Below, piece after piece: positions 27,135 to 35,501 of a stretch of DNA of 64,000 bases. Within the stretch, counting starts at the first letter, position 1; each line of letters begins with the position of its first letter. The DNA comes from Candidatus Accumulibacter regalis (GTDB lineage Bacteria; Pseudomonadota; Gammaproteobacteria; Burkholderiales; Rhodocyclaceae). The stretch covers positions 62,001 to 126,000 of the forward strand of contig JEMY01000004.1 in NCBI GenBank assembly GCA_000585075.1, read 5' to 3'. Under the pieces are notes generated by a model that was given only the letters and a program-made list of their open reading frames with translations, was not told the DNA's origin and made no database searches. The position numbers and the translations under genes were made by a program.

Positions 27135-28300
27135 GCGGTCAACAACACGCCCGGCCGGCGCCGGTCGGCGGCAGCCTGTTCAACGCCACGACCCTGGTCT
27201 GCGGCGTTCTGATCGCGGTCATGGCGACGATCATTCTGGTGCGCCTGATCTTCGGCCTCGGCGCCACCACCAACCTCAACGATGGCTATTCCTGGGGCGC
27301 GTGGGTGGTGGTCGACGTCTTCATCGGGTCGGCTCTGGCCTGCGGCGGCTTCTCGGTCGCCTTGCTGGTCTACATCTTCAACAAGGGCCAGTACCATCCG
27401 CTGGTGCGCCCGGCGCTGCTCGGCAGCCTCTTCGGCTACACCCTGGCCGGTGCGGCGATCACCTTCGACCTCGGCCGCTGGTGGAACTTCTGGCACATCT
27501 TCTGGCCGGGCTATTTCAACGTCAATTCAGTGATGTTCGAAGTCGCCGCGTGCATCACGCTGTACATCATCGTCATGTGGATCGAGTTCTCGCCGGTATT
27601 CCTCGAAAAGCTGGGTCTGCACGACGCGCGCCGCAAGCTGGGCAAGCTGCTGTTCTTCTTCATCGCCCTCGGCATCGTCCTGCCGATGATGCACCAGGCA
27701 TCGCTGGGGACCATGCTGGTGGTCATGGGTGGACAGGTCAATGCGCTCTGGCAAACGCCGATGCAGCCGCTGATCTACCTGCTCTCGGCGATCATCCTCG
27801 GCTACGGCGTCGTGCTCTTCGAGTCCTGCGTCGCCGCGTCGGCCTACCGCCGTCAGGTCGAGGTGTCGATGCTCAATCCGATGGCCCGCGTGATGCTCGG
27901 CATCATGGCCTTCTATCTGCTGGTCCGTTTCGCCGACCTCATCGCGCGCGGCGTTCTCGGCCAGGCTTTCCAGCCCAGCTTCATCGCCCTGGCTTTCTGG
28001 ATCGAGAACGCCTGCTTCATCGCCCCCTTCCTGCTCATCCGCACGGTCGACGCGCGACGCAATCCGGCGCGCCTCTTCCTGGCCGGCATCGCCGTCATGC
28101 TCGGCGGCATCCTGTTGCGCCTGAACGGCTTTCTGATCGCCTTCGATACCGGCCCCGGATGGACCTATTTCCCATCGGTCCCCGAATTGCTGGTCACCAT
28201 CGGCATCTTCGCCGCCGAAGTCCTCGGCTACATCGTCATCACCCGCCGCTTCCCGGTCCTACCGCGCGCAGAATCGTACGCCCGGCCTGCACGCAGCTAG
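27131..28300 (+). CDS. hybB: Hydrogenase membrane subunit (NrfD/HybB family)
   Basis: Integral membrane quinone-reactive subunit, 389 residues with about ten hydrophobic helices. The start L-F-N-A-T-T-L-V-C-G-V-L-I and the segment F-D-L-G-R-W-W-N-F-W-H-I-F-W-P are typical of HybB. Together with HybA it passes electrons from H2 to quinone and can contribute to proton-motive force. The start ATG at 27131 overlaps the hybA stop. There are 22 bp to hybC, with an AGGAGACAGG ribosome site. Confidence 0.95.
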   Translation: MSGQQHARPAPVGGSLFNATTLVCGVLIAVMATIILVRLIFGLGATTNLNDGYSWGAWVVVDVFIGSALACGGFSVALLVYIFNKGQYHPLVRPALLGSLFGYTLAGAAITFDLGRWWNFWHIFWPGYFNVNSVMFEVAACITLYIIVMWIEFSPVFLEKLGLHDARRKLGKLLFFFIALGIVLPMMHQASLGTMLVVMGGQVNALWQTPMQPLIYLLSAIILGYGVVLFESCVAASAYRRQVEVSMLNPMARVMLGIMAFYLLVRFADLIARGVLGQAFQPSFIALAFWIENACFIAPFLLIRTVDARRNPARLFLAGIAVMLGGILLRLNGFLIAFDTGPGWTYFPSVPELLVTIGIFAAEVLGYIVITRRFPVLPRAESYARPARS

Positions 28301-28322
28301 CGCTCTTTCAGGAGACAGGAAA

Positions 28323-30026
28323 ATGTCGCAACGAGTCACGATTGATCCGGTCACGCGAATCGAAGGTCACCTGCGTGTCGATGTCGAGGTCGACGGCGGC
28401 GAGGTCAAGAAAGCCTGGGCTTCGGGACAGATGTGGCGCGGCGTCGAAACCATCCTCGTCGGTCGTGACCCGCGCGACGCCTGGGCGATCACCCAGCGTA
28501 TCTGCGGCGTGTGCACGACGGTTCACGCCATCGCCTCGGTACGCGCGGTCGAAAACGCACTGCAGATGGAAATCCCGCTCAACGCCCAGTACATCCGCAA
28601 CATGATCATCCTGGCGCACGCGGTGCACGATCACATCGTGCATTTCTACCACCTCTCGGCGCTCGACTGGGTCGATGTCACCAGCGCCCTGCAAGCCGAC
28701 CCCGGCAAGGCGGCGGCGCTAGCCGAAAGCCTGTCCAGTTGGCCAGGCAACAGCAAGGCCGAATTCACCCGCGTCAAGGAACGCCTGGCCGGCTTTGTCG
28801 GCACCGGACAACTGGGGATTTTCACCAACGGCTACTGGGGCCACCCGGCGATGAAGCTGCCGCCGGACGTGAACCTGATCGCCGTCGCCCACTATCTGCA
28901 AGCGCTCGACGTGCAACGTCACGCCAACAAGATCGTCAGCATCCTCGGCGCCAAGACGCCGCACATCCAGAACGTCGCCGTCGGTGGCGTGGCCAACGCG
29001 CTGTCCATCGACTCGCAGTCGGTGCTCACCGTCGAACGTCTGCTGGCGGTCAAGGGCTGGATCGACCAGCTCAGCGATTTCGTGAAGAACGTGTACCTGA
29101 TCGACGTCGCCGTGATCGGTGGGTTCTACCCCGAGTGGACGGCCATCGGACGCGGCATCGTCGATTACGTCTCGGTACCCGACATCCCGCTTGACGGCAA
29201 GAACACTCGCTTTGCCCTCCCCGGCGGGCATATCGCCGCCGGCGACCTGAGCAGCTTCAAGGAAATATCGAGCCACGACGACGCCTATTTCAGGGAGGGC
29301 GTTGCCGAATCGGTGAAACACTCGTGGTACGAGGGTGGCAAGGGCCCACTGCATCCCTACAAGGGCGAAACGCGACCGCAATATACCGACTTCGACGACG
29401 ACGGCAAGTACTCGTGGCTGAAATCGCCGACCTTCTACGACAAGCCGATGCAGGTTGGTCCGCTGCCCCGTGTCCTGGCCATGGTCGCCGCCCGGCATCA
29501 GCCGACCATCGCCTACGCGACGCAGGCGCTCGACCTGGTGTCCACGGTCGCCAAGACCAAGGTCGGTCTCGACGCGCTGCACTCGACGATTGGCCGCCAC
29601 GCGGCACGCGCCGTCGCTTGCGCGGTGCAGGTCGACGAACTGGCACGGCAATGGGATCTGCTGCTGGCGAACATGGCCAAGGGTGACCTGACCACTTTCA
29701 ACAAGCCTCTCTTCCCCAAGGACGAAGTCGCTGGCGTCGGCATCCACGAAGCGCCGCGCGGCGTCCTCTCGCACTGGGTGGTCATTGACGACGGCAAGAT
29801 CAGGAACTACCAGTGCGTCGTACCGACTACCTGGAACGCCGCACCGCGCAACGAGGCCGACGCCCCCGGTGCCTACGAGGCCTGCCTGGCGGGAACACCG
29901 GTGGCCATTCCCGATCAGCCGCTCGAAGTGCTGCGCACCGTGCACTCCTTCGATCCCTGCCTGGCCTGCGCCGTACATGTCGTCGACACCGAGCAGCGGC
30001 CACTGGTCAAGGTCAAGGCGGCGTGA
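28323..30026 (+). CDS. hybC: [NiFe]-hydrogenase large subunit
   Basis: Catalytic subunit holding the NiFe(CN)2CO centre. 567 residues. N-terminal motif R-I-C-G-V-C (about 60-65) and C-terminal motif D-P-C-L-A-C-A-V-H supply the four cysteine ligands. The 15 residues after that histidine (starting V-V-D-T-E) are the extension removed by the HybD protease after Ni insertion. Other features: D-P-V-T-R-I-E-G-H-L and G-N-S-K-A-E-F. All expected ligands are present, so it should be active if the hyp maturation genes outside the window are intact. Confidence 0.97.
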   Translation: MSQRVTIDPVTRIEGHLRVDVEVDGGEVKKAWASGQMWRGVETILVGRDPRDAWAITQRICGVCTTVHAIASVRAVENALQMEIPLNAQYIRNMIILAHAVHDHIVHFYHLSALDWVDVTSALQADPGKAAALAESLSSWPGNSKAEFTRVKERLAGFVGTGQLGIFTNGYWGHPAMKLPPDVNLIAVAHYLQALDVQRHANKIVSILGAKTPHIQNVAVGGVANALSIDSQSVLTVERLLAVKGWIDQLSDFVKNVYLIDVAVIGGFYPEWTAIGRGIVDYVSVPDIPLDGKNTRFALPGGHIAAGDLSSFKEISSHDDAYFREGVAESVKHSWYEGGKGPLHPYKGETRPQYTDFDDDGKYSWLKSPTFYDKPMQVGPLPRVLAMVAARHQPTIAYATQALDLVSTVAKTKVGLDALHSTIGRHAARAVACAVQVDELARQWDLLLANMAKGDLTTFNKPLFPKDEVAGVGIHEAPRGVLSHWVVIDDGKIRNYQCVVPTTWNAAPRNEADAPGAYEACLAGTPVAIPDQPLEVLRTVHSFDPCLACAVHVVDTEQRPLVKVKAA

Positions 30027-30108
30027 CGGCCGTCGGCCACTGCACGCGGCGACAGGCCGGCGCCCCTCCCGCCTGCCGCTGCCGTCATTCTCCGCAGGCG
30101 GGCTGAGC

Positions 30109-30600
30109 ATGCGCGTCGCCGTACTGGGGGCCGGCAATATCCTGCTCAGCGACGAAGGGCTGGGAGTACATGCCATCGAGCGCCTGTCGCTGGCGTACTC
30201 GCTCCCCAGCGACGTCGACATCATCGACGCCGGCACCTGCGGCATGGAAATGCTCGACGAGCTTGAGGGCCTCGACGCCTTGATCATGGTTGACGCCGTT
30301 CGTGCCGGCCAGCCGCCCGGGACGCCGGTCCGGCTCACCGGCGACGCGCTGCCGGTGTTCTTCAGGAGCAAGCTGTCGCCACACCAGATCGGCCTTTGCG
30401 ATGTACTGGCGACGCTGGATCTTCTCGGCAGAGCGCCGAAATACACGGCTATTGTCGGTGTGCAGCCATTGTCGCTGGCGCTGGGAATGGAACTCAGCGC
30501 GGAAGTCGAAAGCGTCATGCCGGTTCTTCTGCGCATGGTTGTCGATGAACTGGCAGGGCTGGGAATCCGCGCCTCGCGACGGACTGCCGAGGTCGCCTGA
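30109..30600 (+). CDS. hybD: Hydrogenase maturation endopeptidase
   Basis: 163 residues from ATG 30109. Cleaves the C-terminal extension of HybC once nickel is in place. Family motifs: G-A-G-N-I-L-L-S-D-E-G-L-G (Glu metal ligand, about residue 16), D-A-G-T-C-G-M (Asp ligand) and S-P-H-Q (His ligand, about 92). It is 82 bp after hybC and its TGA overlaps the ATG of hypC. Confidence 0.95.
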   Translation: MRVAVLGAGNILLSDEGLGVHAIERLSLAYSLPSDVDIIDAGTCGMEMLDELEGLDALIMVDAVRAGQPPGTPVRLTGDALPVFFRSKLSPHQIGLCDVLATLDLLGRAPKYTAIVGVQPLSLALGMELSAEVESVMPVLLRMVVDELAGLGIRASRRTAEVA

Positions 30601-30911
30601 TGTGCCTGTCGATTCCGCTGCAACTGGTCGCCCTGGAGGACGAAAACGGTGACTTCGCCATCGCCGAGCGGCGGCAGGGAAACGCGCTGCGGCGCGAGCG
30701 GGTCAACATGATGCTGATCGGACGACAACCGCTCGGCAGCTGGATTCTGGCCTCGCTCGGTCTGGCCAGGGAGGTCCTGGACGATCACCAGCGGGCTTTG
30801 ATCGAAGATGCCCTTGCCGCGCTCGCTGCGTCCCTTGCCGGCGACTACGACCCGTCGGCGCACTTTTCCGATCTGACCACGCCGCGACCAACACGGAGCA
30901 CGCATCAATGA
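30600..30911 (+). CDS. hypC: HypC/HupF-family hydrogenase chaperone
   Basis: 103 residues starting M-C-L-S-I-P, the HypC signature with the essential Cys2 that shuttles the Fe(CN)2CO group to the large subunit. Longer than canonical HypC (about 80-90) because of a C-terminal tail (S-D-L-T-T-P-R-P-T-R-S-T-H-Q). Overlaps both hybD (TGATG) and hybE (ATGA). Position within the structural operon suggests a form dedicated to this hydrogenase, as HupF is to HupL. Confidence 0.88.
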   Translation: MCLSIPLQLVALEDENGDFAIAERRQGNALRRERVNMMLIGRQPLGSWILASLGLAREVLDDHQRALIEDALAALAASLAGDYDPSAHFSDLTTPRPTRSTHQ

Positions 30912-31558
30912 CCACCGGCATTCGCAAGGCAGCTTTCCAGGCCCCTCGGCCTGCTCCCGCAGAACCGATCAGCGACAACCCGGCAGCGCGCCTCGAAGCC
31001 ATGTACCGTCGCATCTGGCTGGCCAGCATGCGCGACCTGCCGTTCGTCAATCTCGCCCTGTCCGTGGAAGCGGTCGGTTTCCGTCGCTGGCAGGCGGCGA
31101 GTGATCCCACGTCGAGCAGCGGCGCCGGGCCGTACGGCGAGGCCGCGCCGCGATCAGCCGCGAGCAGGGAACGCAGCAGTAGCGACGGCCTGCTTGGCGA
31201 TTGGGTCGGTGCGGTGATCACGCCCTGGTTCATCAATCTCTTCATCGTGCCCGGCGGCGGCGACCTGTGGTCGGATCGACCTTCCGGCGAGCGTTGTCGA
31301 CTCGTTTTCCCGATCGGCCCGCTGGAATTCATCGCCGACGATGACGCCAGCGCCGAAGTTCCTGCCTACCAGTATTGCCCGCTGTTTGCGCCGCCTGGCC
31401 AGTTCGCCTCGCAGGCGGCAGCCCGTGCCGGGGCGATGGCTGCCCTGAATGCGATGTTCGGCATGCCGGACGAGGACTGCCCAAGGCCGGCGGCCGAGGC
31501 AGACCCCCTATTGCTTCCCGCGCGCCGCCGCTTCTTGCGACGCGTCGCCAGGCGCTGA
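30908..31558 (+). CDS. hybE: Hydrogenase assembly chaperone HybE/HupJ family
   Basis: 216 residues. Conserved blocks: M-R-D-L-P-F-V-N (about 40), G-A-V-I-T-P-W-F-I-N-L-F-I-V-P-G (about 102-117) and F-P-I-G-P-L-E-F-I-A-D-D (about 137-148). Members help quality control of the small subunit before Tat export. Between the first and second blocks is a Ser/Gly/Arg-rich stretch (S-S-S-G-A-G through R-E-R-S-S-S-D) of about 30 residues that looks like an insertion. It is the last gene of the operon. Confidence 0.88.
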   Translation: MTTGIRKAAFQAPRPAPAEPISDNPAARLEAMYRRIWLASMRDLPFVNLALSVEAVGFRRWQAASDPTSSSGAGPYGEAAPRSAASRERSSSDGLLGDWVGAVITPWFINLFIVPGGGDLWSDRPSGERCRLVFPIGPLEFIADDDASAEVPAYQYCPLFAPPGQFASQAAARAGAMAALNAMFGMPDEDCPRPAAEADPLLLPARRRFLRRVARR

Positions 31559-31594
31559 GCGAGCGCCCGGTCAGACGGCGATTTTGGTTGCCGT

Positions 31595-31612
31595 TGTCAC
31601 ACGCTTGTGACA
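31595..31612. terminator. Inverted repeat after hydrogenase operon
   Basis: TGTCACA and TGTGACA with a CGCT loop, 36 bp after hybE and 30 bp before the next ATG; a TTTTT run follows eight bases later. A weak terminator is most likely; an operator is an alternative. Confidence 0.4.
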
Positions 31613-31642
31613 CCCTGACTCTTTTTCTGCTTGTCCGTTGCG

Positions 31643-32476
31643 ATGACGCATTTCTTTGCCGACGATGGCGAAAAGATCCACGTCCAGATTTCTGGCGATG
31701 GCTCGCCAATTCTCATGCTGCACGGGTGGACCGCCAGCCACCGCGAATGGCAGCCCTTCCTCGAGCAACTGACAGCACACCACCGGGTATTCCGATGGGA
31801 TGCCCGCGGCCATGGCGGCCACCGCCTTGCGCAGGACACGGCACCGACCGTCCAGCGCATGGCGCAAGACATGTGCAACCTGATCGAGCACTACCGGCTC
31901 GACGAGTGGGTGGTCGTCGGCCACTCGATGGGCGCCCTGACCCTCTGGCAGTACATCGAGGAACACGGATGCCGGAATCTGCGCAAGGTCGTGTTCATCG
32001 ATCAATCGCCCAAACTGCTCACCGATGACAGCTGGTCCGATGGCATCTACGGCAAGTTCGACCGCGAGCAGTCGGAAGCCTTCCTGCGCCAGCTGGAAGA
32101 CGACTTCGCCGAATCGGTTCTCCGCCTTGGCGGCATGGGGCTCAACGAGCGCGCCCGGCAGAAGTATCACGAGAACGCGGGCGGTCTGGAGAAAGCCCGG
32201 CAATGGCTGAGCGCGCAGGATCCGGCGCCGCTGATCGCGTGCTGGGAGAGTCTTGCCGAAGCCGACTACCGCAACGCTCTCGAGCGCATCGACATCCCGG
32301 CGCTACTGGTCTACGGCGGCGACAGCAATTACTACCGTAGCGAGACCGCGCACTACGTCAAGAACCGCATCGCCGGCGCCATCCTGCACATCTACGAAGG
32401 GAGCGACCACTCTCCGCACCAGTGGCAACGCGACCGCTTCGTTCGCGACCTGCGCGAGTTCATTGATTCGCCTTGA
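31643..32476 (+). CDS. Alpha/beta hydrolase
   Basis: 277 residues from ATG 31643 (a TTG four codons earlier is less likely). Oxyanion H-G-W (about 26), nucleophile elbow G-H-S-M-G with Ser about 95, Asp in L-L-V-Y-G-G-D region and His in E-G-S-D-H-S-P-H-Q near residue 256. A short family of esterases or haloperoxidase-like enzymes; the substrate is unknown. It is 85 bp after hybE and probably not part of the hydrogenase system. Confidence 0.85.
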   Translation: MTHFFADDGEKIHVQISGDGSPILMLHGWTASHREWQPFLEQLTAHHRVFRWDARGHGGHRLAQDTAPTVQRMAQDMCNLIEHYRLDEWVVVGHSMGALTLWQYIEEHGCRNLRKVVFIDQSPKLLTDDSWSDGIYGKFDREQSEAFLRQLEDDFAESVLRLGGMGLNERARQKYHENAGGLEKARQWLSAQDPAPLIACWESLAEADYRNALERIDIPALLVYGGDSNYYRSETAHYVKNRIAGAILHIYEGSDHSPHQWQRDRFVRDLREFIDSP

Positions 32477-32515
32477 GGCCCGCGTTGGCCATGCCAGAGG
32501 GGTATTGAAGCAAGC

Positions 32516-33247
32516 ATGCGCACCCGCCGCGTTTTCCTGAATCGCCTCGATCCGCAAGAACATGATCCCGACGATGCCGTGGTGGTGATTGACGTACTGC
32601 GTTCCTTCTCGACGGCGGCCTACGCTCTTGCCGCCGGCGCCAGTGCGATCTACCCGGTGGAAACGATCGCCGGGGCATTTCACCTGCAACGCACCCTGAA
32701 AAACGCACTGACCACCGGCGCGGTCGGCGGCGGCGACCCGATACCCGGTTTCGACTTCGGCAATTCGCCGTCTGCCCTGCAGGGCGCCGACCTCGCCGGT
32801 CGCCCGCTGATCCAGACCACCGCCGCGGGAGTTCGCGGCCTGGCGCGCTTCCGCTCCTGCCGCGCTCTGTTCGCCGGCAGCCTGGTTCTCGGACGCGCCA
32901 CCGCGCAGGCGCTGCTCGCCTTGCGACCGGCCGAGGTCTGCTTCGTCATCACGGGCGAATGGGTAGATCGCGATGGCGACGAGGACATCGCCTGCGCGGA
33001 CTACATGGAAGCGCTACTGCACGGCGAAGACCCCGACCCTGAACCCTACGCTGCGCGCGTGCGCAACTCCGATTTCGGGCGACGCTTTCAGGCCGACTGC
33101 AACGCCAACCTGCCGGCCAGCGACCTCAGGCTCTGCGCACAGGTCGATCGCTTCGACTTCGCCCTGCGCGCGGCCCATTGCGACGGCCAACTGCGACTTC
33201 AGCGCGCTCAGGCCAGCGTCGAGCGCGCCCTATCCGGCCGCGGCTAA
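32516..33247 (+). CDS. comB: 2-phosphosulfolactate phosphatase family (ComB)
   Basis: 243 residues. N-terminal V-V-V-I-D-V-L-R-S-F-S-T-A-A-Y-A-L and later G-N-S-P and Q-T-T-A-A-G-V-R-G are the conserved ComB blocks. In methanogens ComB makes sulfolactate for coenzyme M. In bacteria the family is widespread with an unclear role, so the exact substrate here is uncertain. The start has no strong ribosome site. It converges with the tlpA-type gene, with a 50 bp gap. Confidence 0.85.
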   Translation: MRTRRVFLNRLDPQEHDPDDAVVVIDVLRSFSTAAYALAAGASAIYPVETIAGAFHLQRTLKNALTTGAVGGGDPIPGFDFGNSPSALQGADLAGRPLIQTTAAGVRGLARFRSCRALFAGSLVLGRATAQALLALRPAEVCFVITGEWVDRDGDEDIACADYMEALLHGEDPDPEPYAARVRNSDFGRRFQADCNANLPASDLRLCAQVDRFDFALRAAHCDGQLRLQRAQASVERALSGRG

Positions 33248-33297
33248 TGCGGGTTTTCCAGGCTTACGACCGCCATTCGTCACCGCCGACCGCCGAA

Positions 33298-33885
33298 TCA
33301 CTGCCCGATCAGCTCTTTCAGCAGCGGCTCCAGTCGTGCCTCGTCGAGCCGCCCCAGGCGACTGCTCGCGAAGCGCCCGTCGCGCCCGATGACCACCGTA
33401 TACGGCAGCGCCTTGACCTGCAGCCCGGGCGTCTGGGTGGCTTCCTTGCCGCCGACCAGCAAGGGGTAGGAAACCGGCGTCCTGTCGACAAAGGCGCGCA
33501 TGTTGTCGACCTCGTCGATGCCGATGCCGACGAACTGCACGCCCTGCGCCGCATAGCGGCGGTACAGGTGCGAGAACGCCGGCATCTCCTCGACGCAGGG
33601 TTTGCACCAACTGGCCCAGTAATTGACCACCAGCACCTGGCCTCGCCACTGGGCAAGGGCCTGCGGCTGGCCGTCGAGATCGTTCAGGGTCAGTGCCATG
33701 ATCGCGTCGACCTCGGCCTGTGCCTCTGCCGGCGCCAACTGCGGCGCCGAACGCAGGCTGTCGGGGATCGTATCGCCGGGCGGCAATCCGCCGAGGACCA
33801 GGAGACGGTAGGCGAGCAGCGCGACGGTGGCGACGGTGAGAACGCCAGCGACTACCGCCACCCATAGCGCACGCTCCTGATTCAT
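33298..33885 (-). CDS. TlpA-family membrane-anchored thioredoxin
   Basis: 195 residues. N-terminal anchor helix (about 8-32), then a redoxin domain with the active site W-A-S-W-C-K-P-C near residues 91-98, and the cis-proline segment A-L-P-Y-T-V-V-I. TlpA/ResA-type proteins reduce disulfides in the periplasm, often during haem-protein or copper-site assembly. It lies 25 bp downstream of the oxidase-like gene on the same strand, so it may serve that protein. Confidence 0.9.
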   Translation of the reverse strand: MNQERALWVAVVAGVLTVATVALLAYRLLVLGGLPPGDTIPDSLRSAPQLAPAEAQAEVDAIMALTLNDLDGQPQALAQWRGQVLVVNYWASWCKPCVEEMPAFSHLYRRYAAQGVQFVGIGIDEVDNMRAFVDRTPVSYPLLVGGKEATQTPGLQVKALPYTVVIGRDGRFASSRLGRLDEARLEPLLKELIGQ

Positions 33886-33910
33886 GGGCCGAGCTGGCGC
33901 AGCAGCGACT

Positions 33911-35275
33911 TCATCTTGCCCGCCGCCGCGACATCGCCTTCAGGCACACCAGAACGAACATCAGGCCGCCGATGACCGCGATCAGGCCGCCGAGGCCCAT
34001 CATCCCCATGCCGATCTTCTGCGGCAAGGTGGTCAGCATCTGCTCGGCACCGGCGACCTTGCGCTGCACGCCGTAGCCTCCCGACCAGGCCAGGCCGAGC
34101 ACGTGGATCAGCTGCCCGCCGCCGTAGACGTAGGGCTGCCAGAGCGCCATGCGGCCATCGACCGTGCCGAACCCGAGCTTCGGCAACAGCACGTAGGCCA
34201 GTCCCATGAAGGCCAGCGTGACGCCGACCGTCGAGCCGTGGTAGTGCGCGGGTATGACGACGTTGACGCCGTGAATCATGTAACCAAGGACGCCACCGAG
34301 CGCAAACAGCGTGAAGGATGCGACAAACGCCGACTTGGCGGGCGCCGCGGGCAGCGTCCGCACCCCCCACAAGGACAGCGCACCAAGAAGGATCAGGGGC
34401 CCCATGTAGGGATGGCCCCACTCCATCAGCTTGGCAAACAATTCCATATGCGGCAGTGAGCCGGCCGGCACCAGCAGATAGATCGTCGGCACGGCCAGCA
34501 GCGGCAGCGCGGCGACCAGGAAGAGCACCGACAGCGCGCGCGGCGACGCCAGGGACGGGCGCCCGAGGTCTGCGGCAATCCACAGCCAGGCGACGACCAT
34601 CAGCAGCGCGTGCTGAAACTGCAGGGTGTGCCCGCCGCCCCAGAACATCACCTCGTAATAGATCGTTCCCTCGACTTCGGGCACGGCCCACCACGACCAG
34701 TAGAAAGCGGCCAGGGCCAGGAAAGCGGCGACGGCAGCGAGAAAAGCACCAAGGCGCAGCGGTTCGCCGAGAAAGCGTTGCGGCCAGGTGGTGATCAGCG
34801 CGCGCAACACCGCCAAAGAGATGCCGGCGCCGAAGATCCACAGGGAGGCGAAGAACAGCGGTTGCTTCAACACCGGAATGTAGTTGTTGAGCACCGGCTC
34901 GGCACCCGGAAAAAACGGTGAGACGGTCATCAGCGCCGTGCCCAGGGCGGCCAGCGCGAAGCCGCTCCAGCCCAGCCAAGCCATTGACCTTGCGCCGACC
35001 GCGGACCAGATGACGGCGGCAAACGCCATGAACCACACCGCCACCGACAGGTCGACGTGCACCACCAGCGCAGCGCGAAACATGTCCTTGAGGGGAAAGA
35101 CATCCTGAATCCCCGGTGTGCGCGAGAGAACCAGCAGTACCGCCAGCAGGCCCGAACCAATCAGCGCCATTACCCCCAACCACAACCATGCGCGCGCCAT
35201 ACGGGCGGGCGTGCCTGCGGATATTTCCGGCACCAGAGGTGCTTCCGAACCAAGCGTCACGACGTGCGGATCCAC
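33911..35275 (-). CDS. Haem-copper-oxidase subunit I-like membrane protein
   Basis: 454 residues from GTG 35275 (ribosome site GAGG; about 20 bases after the predicted transcript start); ATG 35200 is an alternative. About twelve hydrophobic helices. Histidines at oxidase-like places: V-V-H-V-D-L-S (helix 2), G-G-G-H-T-L-Q-F-Q-H (helix 6), W-G-H-P-Y-M-G (helix 7) and A-H-Y-H-G-S-T-V-G-V (helix 10). Where the family usually has a His-His pair in helix 7 this reads His-Pro. No subunit II gene adjoins. It may be a divergent oxidase or NO reductase relative, or a non-catalytic homologue. Confidence 0.78.
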   Translation of the reverse strand: MDPHVVTLGSEAPLVPEISAGTPARMARAWLWLGVMALIGSGLLAVLLVLSRTPGIQDVFPLKDMFRAALVVHVDLSVAVWFMAFAAVIWSAVGARSMAWLGWSGFALAALGTALMTVSPFFPGAEPVLNNYIPVLKQPLFFASLWIFGAGISLAVLRALITTWPQRFLGEPLRLGAFLAAVAAFLALAAFYWSWWAVPEVEGTIYYEVMFWGGGHTLQFQHALLMVVAWLWIAADLGRPSLASPRALSVLFLVAALPLLAVPTIYLLVPAGSLPHMELFAKLMEWGHPYMGPLILLGALSLWGVRTLPAAPAKSAFVASFTLFALGGVLGYMIHGVNVVIPAHYHGSTVGVTLAFMGLAYVLLPKLGFGTVDGRMALWQPYVYGGGQLIHVLGLAWSGGYGVQRKVAGAEQMLTTLPQKIGMGMMGLGGLIAVIGGLMFVLVCLKAMSRRRAR

Positions 35276-35301
35276 AACTGCCTCGCGCAAAAAATCGGCC
35301 G

Positions 35302-35330
35302 AGTATACGACCAGACGATGTATATGCCAA
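35302..35330 (-). promoter_or_regulatory. Sigma-70-type promoter of the oxidase-like gene
   Basis: On the minus strand TTGGCA, a 17-bp spacer, TATACT. Near-consensus; predicted start near 35296. Confidence 0.65.
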
Positions 35331-35501
35331 ACGACCCTCGCTAGCGGAGCTTTGCGCGAACCATCCGCACGTCATTTCTCTCCTCGGCGTAGGCGACCGA
35401 CCGCGCCTGCGCGGCCGATCGCTTGCCCCCGGCGAGTACAAATGCGAATATTGCTGCCGCCCGCTATTCCTGCTGCCGGCTGACTGTTTCGGAAACCGCT
35501 T

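Noticed and set aside
31595-31612. Inverted repeat considered as a CRP-type site
   Set aside because: The half-sites are in reversed order (TCACA before TGTGA) with a 4-base spacer, unlike TGTGA-N6-TCACA; a hairpin is more likely.
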